NCBI GenBank assembly: GCA_032719365.1 | Contig: CM064871.1 | Coordinates: 36,863,566 to 36,927,565 of the forward strand | DNA length: 64,000 nt | DNA from: Prinsepia uniflora | Taxonomy: Eukaryota > Streptophyta > Magnoliopsida > Rosales > Rosaceae | Direction: 5' to 3' | Shown here: piece by piece, positions 47,684 to 61,550 of the stretch | Numbering within the stretch: position 1 is the first letter of the stretch | Layout of the letters: every line of letters begins with the position of its first letter | Position numbers and translations under genes: made by a program | Notes under the pieces: generated by a model | The model's input: the letters and a program-made list of their open reading frames with translations, nothing else | Databases searched by the model: none | What the model was told of the DNA's origin: nothing

Positions 47684-49385
47684 CATCAGAGCTCATGCAT
47701 TGGAAAATTTGGTGTTTCTTTTGTGCCACTTGTTGTTATACGAGTTCTTATGGTAAATGGGCTCTATACCTTTTCCCACCAACTTTTAGGTATCAAAACA
47801 AGGTCTTCTTTGAATCCTTGTGCTCCGTTTTCGCAAATTTGTACGTGTGTATAGATACAATTACAATACCTTTAAGTCCCTCAAAGTTCGTTCATTGAAA
47901 TCTGTTAATAATTTTCTGTTTCTTATAGAGGTATTTACCAGTGATTGCTTTGCTCCGATGATGTCTTTGATAGTGTCTACACCATTTTCTCAGCCTCTTT
48001 TTCTCATTTAGAGGTTCTTGAAATTACTCAGCCCCTGTTTTGCGTGTTTCTCTTTATGCTTGCATGTATGATTAAATATCGTCTAGATTTTCTTTCTTGT
48101 TTGATCATGTTCGTGCCATTCTTATGACTCGTTGCTTTGTTTTTAGCTCTATAAGAAGGATCGTGTATATCCTATTTTATCAAAACTCAAGCATTTGGGA
48201 TTAATGATGGTGGAATATGAGAGTTGCAGTCTTCTTCAGTTAACCTCTTTCCTCATGGCAACTCCTCCGTTGCCGAGCCTTGCGGTGGATCTAGATGTAT
48301 GTGTGTTTTGGGTGATTTTGGTTTGAAAGTTTTATATATTTTCTACTTATTCATATAGTTGATGAGTTTTATTTTATTTCATTGTCCATGAGAATGAAGT
48401 TTGCATATAAGAGTATGGGACCTTTTAGGCCTATGCCAGTCAATGCAAAAAACATGAGAGAAATTGCATATGCTATTTATTTTCCCCTTCCCAAATTCAC
48501 AATTCTATTTCATAGCTGCATATTGAATGAGATACTAAGTGCTTGGTTAATGCAGACATTCGCTACATGGATGTTTCCTTGGTACAAAGGAATGTGAAAT
48601 TATCCACAGGTTTAAACCCAAGTAAACAATTTAACTCAAGTGAGTATTTTTCTAAAATTACAATCTGAACATTACATGAGTTAATGAACATTACATGAGT
48701 TAATCTTGTAATTAATGTTTGAATCTTAGCGTTGTTATATGTGCAAATACATGTTTTGTTCCTTAAATTCCTTTTGAAGATGCTGGATTCTTGTAGTTGT
48801 TACAATTTTCTATTGATTTTTTTACCTTGAGAAGTATTCTCCTCCAATCGTTACACAAATCTAGTTGTCTCATTTCTTTCTTTACACATTGTAGGATGGA
48901 ATGCCAATCAATGAACAACGCAAGGCCACCAACAGTGCATATTAGAGGACAACTCATCAAACGTAAATCTGGGTTTGTATATATTGCTAGTTAGTATTAA
49001 TCACATGACCATTTATGGTTGTATGATGTTGTATTTCCATTTTTTGCAATTGATGTTGTTGAATTGTTTTGCAGTTACAATGCATATGTATCATGAATTT
49101 TGGAGGATTGAATTAGAGGGACATTACCAGGAAATTAAGTTATATATGATAGTCTATGTATGTAAGATTGATGACACACTTTTATGGTTATCGAACGTTA
49201 TGTTAAAATTTCATGTACAATGGATATGAAATTTTATGTATTTGATTTCTGGATTGAATACGAAGTTTCATTAATATTATGCAATGAGTTTATGAATATA
49301 TTTTGTGTTTGATGGTAGAAAATTATGCTTTAAATATATGATTTTGTTCAGTTATTTGTGCTTGGTATTTTAGTATTAGGCCACA
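47684..49385. other. Right interior of the candidate CACTA-like element
   Basis: AT-rich sequence with only short frames (up to 100 codons, none family-like). It lies between the LARD-like element and the ATGCTAT-rich subterminal zone. No gene recognised. Confidence 0.45.
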
Positions 49386-49386
49386 A

Positions 49387-49785
49387 CTACTAAACAAGAT
49401 TCTAGAAAACTCTCCATAGCATTCCTAAAATGCAATGAAAAAGCTTCCATAGCATTCCTGAAATGCTATGGAAAGTTCTTGCATAGAATTTCTTGAAAAT
49501 GCTATGTAAAAGCTACCATAGCATTTCAGAAATGCTATGGAAAGTTTTTCCATGACATTTTCAAGAAATGCTATGAAAAACTCAAAATAGTGATAGCATT
49601 TTGCTGAAATGCATTCATAGAACTTCGAAAACACTATGAATGACAAACTTTCTACACCGTTTTGAAAACGCTATGGTAGGTGGCACCCATACTATAGCGT
49701 CGGCTATTACATCAGTTTCTTTAATGTTGTAAAAGGCTACCACAACATTTTCTCACCTCTGTGATATGCCTTTTTTGGTGTAGTA
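49387..49785. repeat. Subterminal repeat zone with CATAGCATTTC and GAAATGCTATGG motifs
   Basis: About ten inverted copies of a CATAGCATTNCNGAAATGCTATGG palindrome, followed by AAAAGGCTACCACAACATTTTC and the terminus TTTTTTGGTGTAGTA. Confidence 0.65.
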
Positions 49786-49788
49786 TTC

Positions 49789-50809
49789 CTAGCTTCAAAC
49801 TAAGAGTCTGGGAACGATGTAAGAGACCCTATGGCTGTTATGGAACTAAAAGGGAGAGATTTGGATGTGGGAAATGCTTGAACAGGGAGTTCATGGTATG
49901 GCCGAGAATTGAAATCTTGCACAGGGAGTTTGAGGTAAGTTCCTTCATTTTTAAACTCTAGATCCTCTCCTTGAGTCTAATAGAAGAACATAGACGTTTA
50001 AATCACAAGAAATAGTTGAGAAATAGTCAAGTTTGAACCAAGTCAAAGTCGCGGGTCGAACGACACGAAACAGGACACGACAAGAGATAGATCATAAGCC
50101 CAAACGAACGCCCAAAATGACCTATAACTTAAACCCTTGCGAATATAGTTGTAGTATAAGGAAAAAAAATACTCATTCAACGACAAGAATTGAGGGTACA
50201 CTTTGAAAACAAAAGAAACTTCAAAGTAAATGTAAAAGGAGGGAAACAAGTTGTTTGTTTGTTGAGTTGATTATTAAAGAAACTAGAAGAACTTAAGTGC
50301 ATTAAAAAGTATAAGAGGGAACTATTTAAGGGCACGTCCATCAACCACTAAGTACATGTTTAGTCAAATTGTTCATTCTTATTTTCTTTACTACGTCGTG
50401 AAGACTTCAACCTAGAATAGACCATGATCAACACCTTTTTCTATCCTAACACCTTACTAACCTACCCTATCCCAGCAATGCACTAAGGTTAAGGAATTCT
50501 TCAGGCATGTCATCTCAAGACATGTGAAAGTCACATAAATTCCGACTCACACGAGAAGTTCATTAAGTTCTTTAAGGTTGATTAAGGATTGAGTTTCGAA
50601 GTATGGAAACCATCTTCTCATTAACTCAAATCTCAAATTGAAGTTATTAGAGTCCTATAAACTCATCACCAAGTAGCAAATATTACCTACAAAATAACCC
50701 TTATTTAGAAAATGCATATAGAACTTCAAATGTATAAAACTATGCTCATCTAATATCCAAATAACCTAAAAACTACACCATTGAACTCTTGAGATCATAA
50801 AGAAGAACT
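49789..50809. other. Unassigned flank, possibly continuation of the second-family LTR
   Basis: Begins CTAGCTTCAAACTAAGAG after the candidate CACTA-like end. No credible frame. Could be the remainder of the LTR cut at 30081, but I could not align it with confidence. Confidence 0.35.
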
Positions 50810-51908
<1,099 letters not shown>

Positions 51909-53592
51909 ACCACACATGCAATGCATTAATCTTTACATCCTAGCAATATTCTTACGTCTATCAAAGTATGTATGCATCCATATGTGACAACCATAATAGA
52001 ATTTGGATAAAGCAAACCAAATCAATCATTCATAAGCATAATATTGGAAAAGAGAATAAAAGAAATTATTGTAAACACATAACTTAGGGCTTCAAAACAG
52101 CCTCTAACTAAAGGGAGTTTAGCTACACATGACTAAAGAAAATATAGAATAAAAGTAAAGGGGTCAGATACACAATGAATCAATGAAGAAGAAGGTGGAA
52201 CCATAACAAAGTCTTCCATGCTTCAAGTCCAATCCGTAGAACAAAGTATGTAAAGAGTAAAGTTTGAATGAAATATGAAATTTATTTAATTTCAAGGAAA
52301 AAAGTATGTCTAAAGATCTCTAGGTCTAATTGTCTCTATTACAATGAAATCAAAGGACTATTTATAGGAGAAGAAATAGTCTAGAACTTTCAGCAAGTCT
52401 TCCTTGTAGAAAAAGGACAAGGACACATGTCCTAATCATATAGGATCTAGAACCATCTTGGAAAGGACTTGAACTCCTAAAACGACAAAGTAAAGGATTT
52501 TCTTATTTTGCAAGGTTAAGTGATAAGGTAGGGGCCTTATCATGCGAATCCAAAGGTTGAAAATAAGTCCTGGTAAATAGATCAAACCCCCAAATCTTGG
52601 AGTTGAACAGCTAGCCACGAGCTAGCTTGATTATGATTGGTGCCAAGTGTGAACACAAGTGTAATTCGGCCAAGAAAGAGGGAGGAACCTTCTTGGTCGA
52701 TCTTGAATGTTTTAACAGTGTCAATGATGTGGCAAGTACACCTGTAGATGATCTGGGTGACCTAATCATGTTTAAGGCACTGGAAAATGGTCGAAACAAG
52801 TTGAGACCCCAAAAGAACTAAAACCAGGGCTAAGCCTAGGTCGAATTCGAAAGTATCTCCGGACTTGGTCCTATGGTGCACCTAGATAGAGGGCACAAAT
52901 TGTGTCCCAAGCGCATATAGAGGGCTAAAAAATATCACCATTTCGAAGTGTGTCAAACCAAGCCTTATTAGTGTGCTTGGAAAGTGTATTCCAAGTAATT
53001 CACAAGCACACTAAGAGGGCCTAAATATATGTAAAGGAAGGCATAGAACATAGGCCACAAAATGGGGTGTACCGAGGTTTATCCAAGGGCTGGCTCTCAG
53101 AAATGCGTGGGAGCACGTGCTCTGTGCTCGTTGGATGCAAGGTCTTGGTACATGGAGCCAAGCTTCAGGCGCAGGTCAGGAACTCAGTACTCGACGGGGT
53201 CTCTTTGGAGTATTCTAGAGCTGGTCCTCAGACTCTGTAGGGGCTGTAAGTGTGAACTAAGGCTACGGGCAGGCACTAGGACCCGATAAGAGGTCTAGGG
53301 CTTGGCTGGGAGGTCTAGAACCCGACAAGGGCCTATTTACACATTTCCTTGGGTTTAACCCTATTTTTATCATTTTGCACAAGTTCTCGCAAGAAACATC
53401 AATTTCTCCTATTTTTCGCAATAATTACATCAAAAAATAAGCATAAAGGGTAAGGAATTACAAAAAATGATGCTCAAATAAAGGCTTATCAAATACCCCC
53501 TACACCTAACGTTTTCTAGTCCCTTAGAAAAACTAAAATCAAAGAATCAATATAATTACGATAAGCATTTAAACCCCTAGGTTCACCTAGTA
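51909..53592. other. Old repeat-derived sequence, no gene
   Basis: Contains phrases typical of decayed plant retrotransposon non-coding DNA (CAAATACCCCCTACACCTAACG near 53488). Frames are short. Interrupted at 53593 by a solo LTR. Confidence 0.4.
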
Positions 53593-56485
53593 TGACAGGA
53601 CCCATCCCAATACCCCCCGGGATTAACGCGGGATGACCCTGCTCCCGTCTGACACGAAGTGTCAGACAAGGGATATTTCCTACCTTTGCCCTCCCGGGCT
53701 ATCAGAGTACGCCAGGATCCGGAGGAGGTATGTGATATCTCGGTCTCTGCTACAGTCCACATCTGCTGTCAACCTGAAGGGCAGTCAAAACATTAAAAGC
53801 TGTGAGTGGACAAAACAACCAGTTTATGAAAACATTTCCATAAAGACATTTGTACCCTTCACTAAAAAGCATACATGCATTCGAAAACCATTTAACCAAA
53901 TGGAAACCTTATATGGGAACTAAGCCCAAAACCATAATCGAAAGAATCATAAAGATTCAACCATACGGGCCATTGCCCAAAACCAATGGGACTCAGCCCA
54001 AAACCATCATGAAACCAAGTACACGAGCCACCGCTCAAATCCTGTGTAACCACACATTACATATCATATATACATATAAGCCACACAACCAATCCTGTCA
54101 CGGTTTCCAAAGCTACGCGCGTGCTACCCGGGTCTCAATCCGAGTCTTCTCAAAGTCAAGGTCAATGTCCGCAGACCACTGACCCTACCCAAGGTTATAG
54201 TAACCATAGCCTTCCTGAGAGTAAGGAACCCAACTGGGGGGTGACTCCACTCAGTCAGTGCTCCGTGACTACTCCGGGGTCCACCCAGGCCAACGACCCT
54301 CCCCGGAGGAGATAATAGAAGTAAAGGAAGGTATATGAACATATATATACATAACACAAACATTCATGCCCGGTTCCCCTGAACCGTCATGATCCATATA
54401 TATACACATATAGGTAATATCCTCCATGCCCGGTTCCCATAAACCGTCATGAACTAGGAAATCCATCTAGGGTCCCTAACCCGAAATCATCAATACAAGT
54501 AAACTGGGTCTCGTGCCCGAACATATGACATCAGCTGGGCATCCTGCCCGATATCTAAGGGTCAGTCAGGACTCCGATCGTAGTGATGCGTGCAACCATC
54601 CATCTAGGACCGCCTCAATCCTGGTATGTCGTTGTGAACGAATTAACCGAAGCGACCACCACAAGATCATGGTGCACTCATCACTGATCGCTATCCTGAA
54701 CCGTCAGCACTCTGAAGTCGAGCCTCCCCAGGCTGCCCTACCATGAATTGTGCATCGTGACCTCTCCGGAAGGAATAAATCCCAATTCGGAGGTGAGTGT
54801 CGTATCGTCGATCGCCGTACACATAGCACCCGTCGTGACCACGATTTAGACCCGAAGGTCATCAATAGGGTCATATACCCGAGACAAAACCAAATGGGTC
54901 TCATACCCGAGTTTATCCTTTTGAAATCCAAAACCTTTTCATTTAAACCAATAAAGAAATACAGACCCGTATAGGCACCGTATAAGGCCGATACCTAGAA
55001 ATACGTGCCTATACGTAACCAGATACAAATGCACCCATGGCATCTTCAAACATGTAACAAAACATATAATAAACATTTATGCATGCACCAATTTAGAAAA
55101 CCAAGGTCCACTCACATACCGTCCGAGCTGCCGCCTCGATTTGCATGCTATACGGCTCTCCCTAGCCATCACGGTCACCGGGACTCCCGAACCTGTCCAA
55201 ATCATAATAGAAGGTTACTAACTACTTAATTAACCTCCCACTAAAGCCCCGTAATTTTTTGATATTTTTAACTATTTTAAAACTTGATCTGAATCCTTAT
55301 GATGCCCCGAACATTATCGAAACGGTGTCTGATCGACATGAAACCAGTCCCAAAATGTTCGTTACATCGAATAGAAGATTTCACGTGTTGAAGACTTCCC
55401 CAGACTCCCCACCACGCGCTGCCACGCACCGCCCAAAGAGCCCTGCGCGTGGGCTCACGCGCCAGTGAACAGTGATCGTCTTCAACCTCCTAGCCGGTTC
55501 AGACCGGCTGGTTCCGTCCAATATCTGCAACTGGACAGGCGTGACCGGTCCAGGCCTCTACAACCCTCACGGTTCAAACTTCTCCTTTTTCTTCCCACCG
55601 CTTCTCAGCCGTCAACCACCACCAAAACCTCATTAAAAACCCCCTAGCAACCTAAATAACCCATTAAAACTGATACAAACAGCCCATAATCACAGAAATG
55701 GAAAATGGATCAAAATGGACTTTACCGATACCTCTCGGGTTCTTCTCCTCCAAGCCACCATCAACGGTGGTTCTGGCCGTCCAACCACCCTCATCTGGTC
55801 CTCATCTCACTCTCTGCTTCTCAAACACGATCATAGGGTCAAGGGTTTGGGTAGCATAGAGGATAGGAGAATGGTGAGATCGGGGAAATGTTTTGGGTTT
55901 GAAATGAAGAAATGAAGATGCACGGGGAAGGGAGATGCATGAAGGGGAATTGGTGTCCATTGGATGGGTGACACTTGTCGCTCATCCATTGGACAGGAAC
56001 TAAATATCTGGGGCCCACTAGAATCCAAAAGTCAATTGTCTCGTAATTCGTGCAATAGTGCACTTGAACTTCCGTGAACCGTAACTTCGCCGTCGAACGT
56101 CCGAATTCGATGTGCCACCTGTCTATGAATTCGTATCGTCCCGATCTACGTAACCGTTCTTGGCCCTCAGCCATCAGACCTCCTGGTCAAAAAGTCAACA
56201 TTTGTCTCTTTTAATCAAAGTTACCAAATTGCCCCTTAACTTCAGAACGTCATAACTTCTACCTCGAACTTTGGAATTGAACGTGCCACCTGTCTATGAA
56301 CTCGTGACGTCACGAACTACGTCACGGTCATCGGTCAAAGTCCATTTGACCGTCCGATCAAAAAGCCAACATTTTGCCACGACTAGGGGTAAAATGGTCA
56401 TTTTGCATCGTTCGTCTGATTTCGCCTAACTAATCACCGATTAACCTCACTAATCTAATGTAGGAATTTGGGATGGGTCGTTACA
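53593..56485 (-). mobile_element. Solo LTR, inverted, target duplication TAGTA
   Basis: Left end TGACAGGACCCATCCC, right end GGGATGGGTCGTTACA. Perfect duplications TAGTA lie at 53588-53592 and 56486-56490. Length 2893 bp. Perfect hairpin at 53647-53667, box pair 53800-53811 and 55106-55117, palindrome 55962-55987. Confidence 0.93.
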
Positions 56486-57944
56486 TAGTAGGAGGAGTTT
56501 TATCTTCTTTTGCTTAAATAAAACTAGCAACAATGCAATAACATGATAAGAAGAACCAAAGTTGAGAGAACACGTTGTAACCAAACCACAAGTTTATTCC
56601 ATAACCGTGAATAATATGTGTCAAAGTGCATGCCATTACCTTAATCATCAAACTTGAAAAACAACTTCATCAAAGCACTTTTAGAAAAAGTTGCTTCCAC
56701 TCTACTTTATAAATCCTAGGCTCACTCATACGAGCATATGTGATGAGTTTATATCACCAAGTTCAAGATATCACATACGATTTTGAGGAAAGGCAATTCA
56801 AGAAAATAGGATCTCATAGAGTGAATTGAAACTTAAGAACATGAACATGTACCATAGCTTTTCGCATGCCTGATAGGTCCTCAAATAAGCATTATTTTAT
56901 ATTATTTTATACCCTTTATACTTGACTTTTAATATTAAAATAATAAATAATTAGAGAAAATATTATATTTTGTGATATTTTTGTAAAATTAAATAAGGTT
57001 TGAAATTTGGAGCATTTTGGCGAAATAATCATCTCGATCGGAATTATAATGAATAAATTATGGACGAGTTTAGATGAAATTATATAATTTAATTTGTAAT
57101 TGATTTGCAGGCCCAAAACATATTTAAAAAAAAAATCAAGCCTACCAGCAGCCCATTTTCTGCGCAGCCCTCAAGCCCAAAAAACCAGTCCAATTGATCA
57201 AAGCCTGCAGCCCACCATTGCAAGTCGCCAGACTAATCCTTCGCGGCAATCCAGCCTGCTACTCGCACAAGTAAGCAGCTACCGAACTGCTTCTTAGCAG
57301 CTTCGGCGCGGGTGTACCAAACTAGGCAGTCAGCCTTGGCGCGTGTGCGCCGAAAGTCAGTACGCCTGACAGCACGCCTCCACCAACTCCACCCACTTTT
57401 TGTCAGCCACCTGCCACCGAAATCAATGGCTGATTTTCAGCAGGTCTGTGCAACCTATTTCTTGCACCCAACTGCTCCCTTTTCCAGCTACTTTTCTGAA
57501 TTTCCAGCACCAAACTAGCCCCAAAATCATCATTAATCATCATTTTTCATCATTTCAATTGTATTTATTTTTATTGTAATTTTTATTTATTTTATTTTAC
57601 TTTTGGTAGCTTTTTCTCCCTATAAATTGGGGTTCATTTCACTTGTTTTGGGGGGCACTTGGTTTTGAGACACATTGTGAGCTTTCTTTAGGAGAAACTA
57701 TGGCAAAATATTTCAAATACAAATTCTAAGAGTTCAAATCCGAATTTCCCTTGTTTTATCTTTTTCATCTTCACAAGGTTCCAGCCGATGTTCGGTGTTT
57801 CTTGTGAAAAACAATCCCTTGTTTTCATCCATTCCGAAAGTGTAACATCTGCTCTCCATCCTCTTAAACTCTTTTATTTGTTATTGGTCCTATTTATAAT
57901 GCAATATATGTGTTGGTTTTTCCTTTCTATCTTTTGTGAAAATT
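56486..57944 (+). other. Decayed retrotransposon region with a TATA-like promoter
   Basis: Resumes the sequence interrupted by the solo LTR. Contains a CCCTATAAATTGGGG box (TATA at 57621-57627) followed by a leader-like stretch, which suggests the promoter part of an older LTR. The small frames at 57100-57518 have no family resemblance. Confidence 0.4.
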
Positions 57945-59600
57945 TGTAACGCCCCAGAAATTCGGAAAATGTAATATTGTAAAGTATTGAATAAAATGAC
58001 GTTTTTACCCCTGTGATTCATTTGGTTAATTTGTTGAATTTTTGATTGGAGGGTCGAACGGACGTTGAACGATGACCGTAACGTAGTTCGGGACGTCACG
58101 AGTTCATAGACAGGTGGCACGTCCAATTCGGACGAACAGGGTGAAAGTTATGACGTTTGGAAGTTCAGGGGCATTATCGTAATTCGGACGTTATAAGGGA
58201 AAAAGTTGACTTTTTGTTTGACATTTGGTTTTCACATGACTCGAAGACCGTTGGATTCGTCTCGAAGCCCCGAGTACAACGACAAGCGGCACGCGTGAAA
58301 CGGACATCGGACGACCGAGTTACGGGTCACGGAAGTTGGAGGGCATTTTGGTAATTATTGCACTGAGGGGTATTTTGGTCTTTTTGCACGGCGGTTACTG
58401 TAGCACCACCGTGAAAAACAGAGTGCATGACCACGCCGTGGTGTTTTGTGCGTGCAATTGTTTATGGCCTTAGTGGACTGGTGAGTGGGTTTTGTTTATG
58501 TGAATTGAGGCAATGGGAAGCACACATGGGTGACCTGAACAGAGCTCAGAGCACGGGCTGGGATTAAAAATGGCCTTTGTTTCTGTTTTTGCGGGAAACC
58601 ATTTTCAGAGACCTCAGTTGGTCTCCCACGAGTTGCTGGCCGTTTGAATCGATTAACCGTGAATGGGAGTGGAGAGAGGTTTCATTTGGGGGCAATTCGT
58701 GCATCAGTTGAGAGCTGAATGCGGAGAGAAACAAACGGGAAGAAGAAAAAAACCAGTTTGGAGGGAAATTCGAAGGTTGGGTTTTGAGGTGAGTTGAACC
58801 AAACTGAGGGTGGAATTAGTATTCTGGGATCTTTGCTAACACGACCGTGCAAGAATTGAGGGGGAATGATCACTGTTTGCCTAGGAACCTGAGTTCCAGT
58901 TTCAGAGAAAAACCAGTGTTGAGGACGACGACTTCCAGGTGAGTTCTGGTCGAATTGGTTGTGTATTTGTGTTCGTCTAAGTTCCCTTAAGCTACTGGTG
59001 AAGTTAATTTGAAAATGGGGCTAGGTTGGGTGAGTTCCAGACGTCGACCTGTTCAACTGTTCGAGTCTGGGTTTGATCGATCTAGGGACAGTCGAGGTTA
59101 ATCATCAATACAGACCTAAAATTAATGGATTAGAGAAGAAGTTAGGATAAAAACGAGAGGAATTGATGGAGAATTGAGGGTTAGCTGGTCGGGTTGAGTC
59201 GCGGGTAACAGACCCGTTTAACAGGCTATTCGGGTGAGGGAGAAGACACTGTAGCAGGCGCGTGGCCTTCAAGCGCAGCCACTTTGGGCGGCGCGTGACG
59301 GCGCGTGTGAGTTCTTTTCCGATCACGGTCAACTGAGGTTTTCTTCCTTTTAATGTTTTTAACACTTTATCTTTAGGGTTCAAGTTAATCGGGAGTCGTA
59401 CGAGATAAGTTCGAGGGTTCGGAAGTTTAGGTCCTTTAAGTTTAATTACGCGGAAAAATCCGGAAAATTAGGGAAAATCTTACGAGTTATTTGAGGATGA
59501 TTGTAACCCTCCTTGTACGTTTTTACATGCCCGGACATTTCCGAAGCTACTGAAGAGTGCACGGGGGACGGGACGGGAGGCATTAAAAGGCACTTGATTA
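57945..59600 (+). mobile_element. Truncated LTR of a third related family (TGTAACGCCCC)
   Basis: Starts TGTAACGCCCCAGAAATTCGG, carries GAGTTCATAGACAGGTGGCACG near 58098, and a GGCGCGTGACGGCGCGTG block near 59290 also seen at 13090 in the main family. The match fades near 59600 before the internal boxes, so the 3' half is missing. No target duplication could be identified. Confidence 0.55.
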
Positions 59601-59871
59601 TGGTATTGTGAAGTGCAAGTGTGAATTCAATGGCAATGGCAACGATTCTTAGTAAGTACAAGAAATTCTCATGTTCTATACATTCATATTAACTTGTTTA
59701 GGCATAAAAACTAGCATCACAAAACAAAAAATAGCAAAGAAAACAAAACAGAAAACAAAAAACAGTAAGGAATTAAGAGCAGAAAATAAAAAACAGCAAG
59801 GAAAACAAAACATAAACTGAATTGTGTACCCCTAAACTTAAGTGCAATACCCCCAAACCTAAATGAAACAT
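59601..59871. other. A-rich spacer
   Basis: Low-complexity A-rich repeats (AAAACAAAACAGAAAAC, repeated with small changes) and a CCCCTAAACTTAAGTGC stretch typical of decayed retrotransposon non-coding DNA. Confidence 0.4.
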
Positions 59872-60331
59872 TGTAACGACCCGTCCCAAATTCCTAGATT
59901 ATATTAGTGACTAATCACGATTAGTGAGGTTAATTGGTGATTAGTTGAGCGAAATCGGACGAACGATGCAAAATGACCGTTTTGCCCCTAGCGTGGGTAA
60001 AACATTGACTTTTCATTCGAGCGGACAAATTGACTTTTCATAGACAGGTGGCACGTTCAATTCCGACGTTCGAGGAGGAATTTATGACGTTTGGAAGTTT
60101 AGGGGCATTTTGGTAATTTTGGTTAAAAAGGGTCAAAATGTTGACTTTTGGACCAGTAGGTCCGATGGCCGAGGGCCGAAGACCGTTACGTAGATAAGGA
60201 CGATACGAATCCATAGACAGACGGCACGTCGAATTCAGACGTTCGACGACGAAGTTACAGTTCAAGGAAGTTTAAGGGTACTATTGCACGAATTACGAAA
60301 CGAGTTAACTTTTGGACTCTAGTGGGGCCTA
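59872..60331 (+). mobile_element. LTR 5' fragment of the main family
   Basis: Begins TGTAACGACCCGTCCC with two TCATAGACAGG blocks, then stops at 60331 where an LTR end of another element (TGTCAGGACCCG) starts. The middle and 3' parts are missing. Confidence 0.7.
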
Positions 60332-60406
60332 TGTCAGGACCCGTCCCAAATATCACCTCGATACCCGGAAAGAACAGGGATAGTATTGCACGAATTACGA
60401 ATTCCG

Positions 60407-60758
60407 CCTCTTTGGCATCCTGGAAAGAACGGGGATAGTACTGATCTAGAAACCGCTCCTGGAAAGTCTCCCATGTCACGGTATGTGCATCCCAACCGGA
60501 CAACTCCAGCGTGTACCACCACTCATATGCAGCTCCATCTAACAGAAAGGTAGCCAACAAAACCCGGTCCTCAGGAGGACAGTGCATCACCCCGAAAATA
60601 CGCTCAAGCCGGGTGATCCATCGACGAGCTTCCTCTGGATCGGCCCCACCGCTGAACGTAGTAGCCCCAAGCTGCTGGGCTCTCTCAATCGAAGCACTCT
60701 CCGTCCCTCTTGCCGCTTCATCTTCAGGTCGTGGAGGGGGTTCACGTCTCGGAGACAT
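60407..60758 (-). pseudogene. Retrotransposon gag, N-terminal part
   Basis: About 117 residues from MSPRREPPPRPEDEAARG through FSGGADPEEARRWITRLERI and VMHCPPEDRVLLATFLLDG to LELSGWDAHTVTWETFQERF and LDQYYPRSFQDAKEAEF. This is the plant Ty3/gypsy capsid domain (retrotrans_gag). After EAEF the frame enters rearranged sequence. The matching plus-strand gag at 63366 continues with the rest of the domain. The capsid would package element RNA in cytoplasmic particles. Confidence 0.9.
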
Positions 60759-60830
60759 GATCGATCGTACGCTGAAAGAGGCATAGAGTTAGTAAAACAA
60801 CCTAGACCCAACACAAACCGACAAACCTAT

Positions 60831-60842
60831 GCTCTGATACCA
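60831..60842 (-). other. Primer-binding site, inverted element
   Basis: GCTCTGATACCA on the plus strand, i.e. TGGTATCAGAGC on the minus strand, two bases from the LTR terminus. Confidence 0.9.
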
Positions 60843-61363
60843 ATTGTCAGGACCCGTCCCAAATAACATCTCGATACCCGGGACGAACCCTGCTCCCGTC
60901 TGACAATCACACTTACAGTACCAAAAATAACCTTACTACTACTACAAGCATAACTATCAGACGAAGGAGTACATATATACAACAGTCAGTCAGAGCATAG
61001 TTCTACAAAATGGGCACAAAAATCCTACAATGCTAGTCTCGCAACGGAAGAACGTCGGAAGCTCTATGCCTCGATATCTGCCTCAACGTTCACCCTAGCG
61101 CTATCACCACGACCTGGAGGGAAAATTTAAAACCAAAAGATGTGAGTGGACCAAAAGAAAATGAAAGTTTGAAAACCGTTTATTATTAAATCAAAGGTAG
61201 AAACTAGAACACTTGTACCCTCCGTTTTGAAATCACATGCCTAACTCAGTGAGTAAACTAATTATAAACCAAGAAACATCATAAGAAACAGAAACACTAT
61301 AAAATATCATAAGAAACAGATACACTATAAAAACACCATTTTCCGATCAAATCTGCTGGGTCT

Positions 61364-61550
61364 ATCCGAGTCTTTAAACTCAACCAGGCCTTAAATGTAA
61401 TCCGAGTCTTTAAACTCCCGAATCTTTAAACTCAATAGGCCTATGGGGGTAATATCATGAATATCCGAGTCTTTAAACTCCCGAGTCTTTAAACTCAATC
61501 CGGGCCCGTCCCCCATCAATCAATATCCGGGTCTTTAAACCCATATCCAG
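61364..61550 (-). repeat. Tandem GAGTTTAAAGACTC-type units
   Basis: Several copies of CCGAGTCTTTAAACTC and variants; the same unit in opposite orientation is at 62455-62665. Arms GAGT/ACTC or GGGT/ACCC pair within each unit. Confidence 0.75.

Larger units (their letters stand above)
30082..49785. mobile_element. Candidate CACTA-like element carrying the whole LARD-like element
   Basis: Left end CACTACAAGAAATT at 30082. Right end TTTTTTGGTGTAGTA at 49785, i.e. TACTACACCAAAAAA on the minus strand; 9 of the first 13 terminal bases agree. Both sides are flanked by TTC (30079-30081 and 49786-49788), the 3-bp duplication expected for CACTA elements. Subterminal zones on both sides contain ATAGCATT or ATGCTAT motifs (30105-30145; 49410-49690). 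No transposase is visible, so it would be non-autonomous. Evidence is suggestive, not conclusive. Confidence 0.4.

Noticed and set aside
48788..48800. TTCTTGTAGTTG as right end of the CACTA-like element
   Set aside because: No matching target duplication or subterminal repeats; 49785 fits better.
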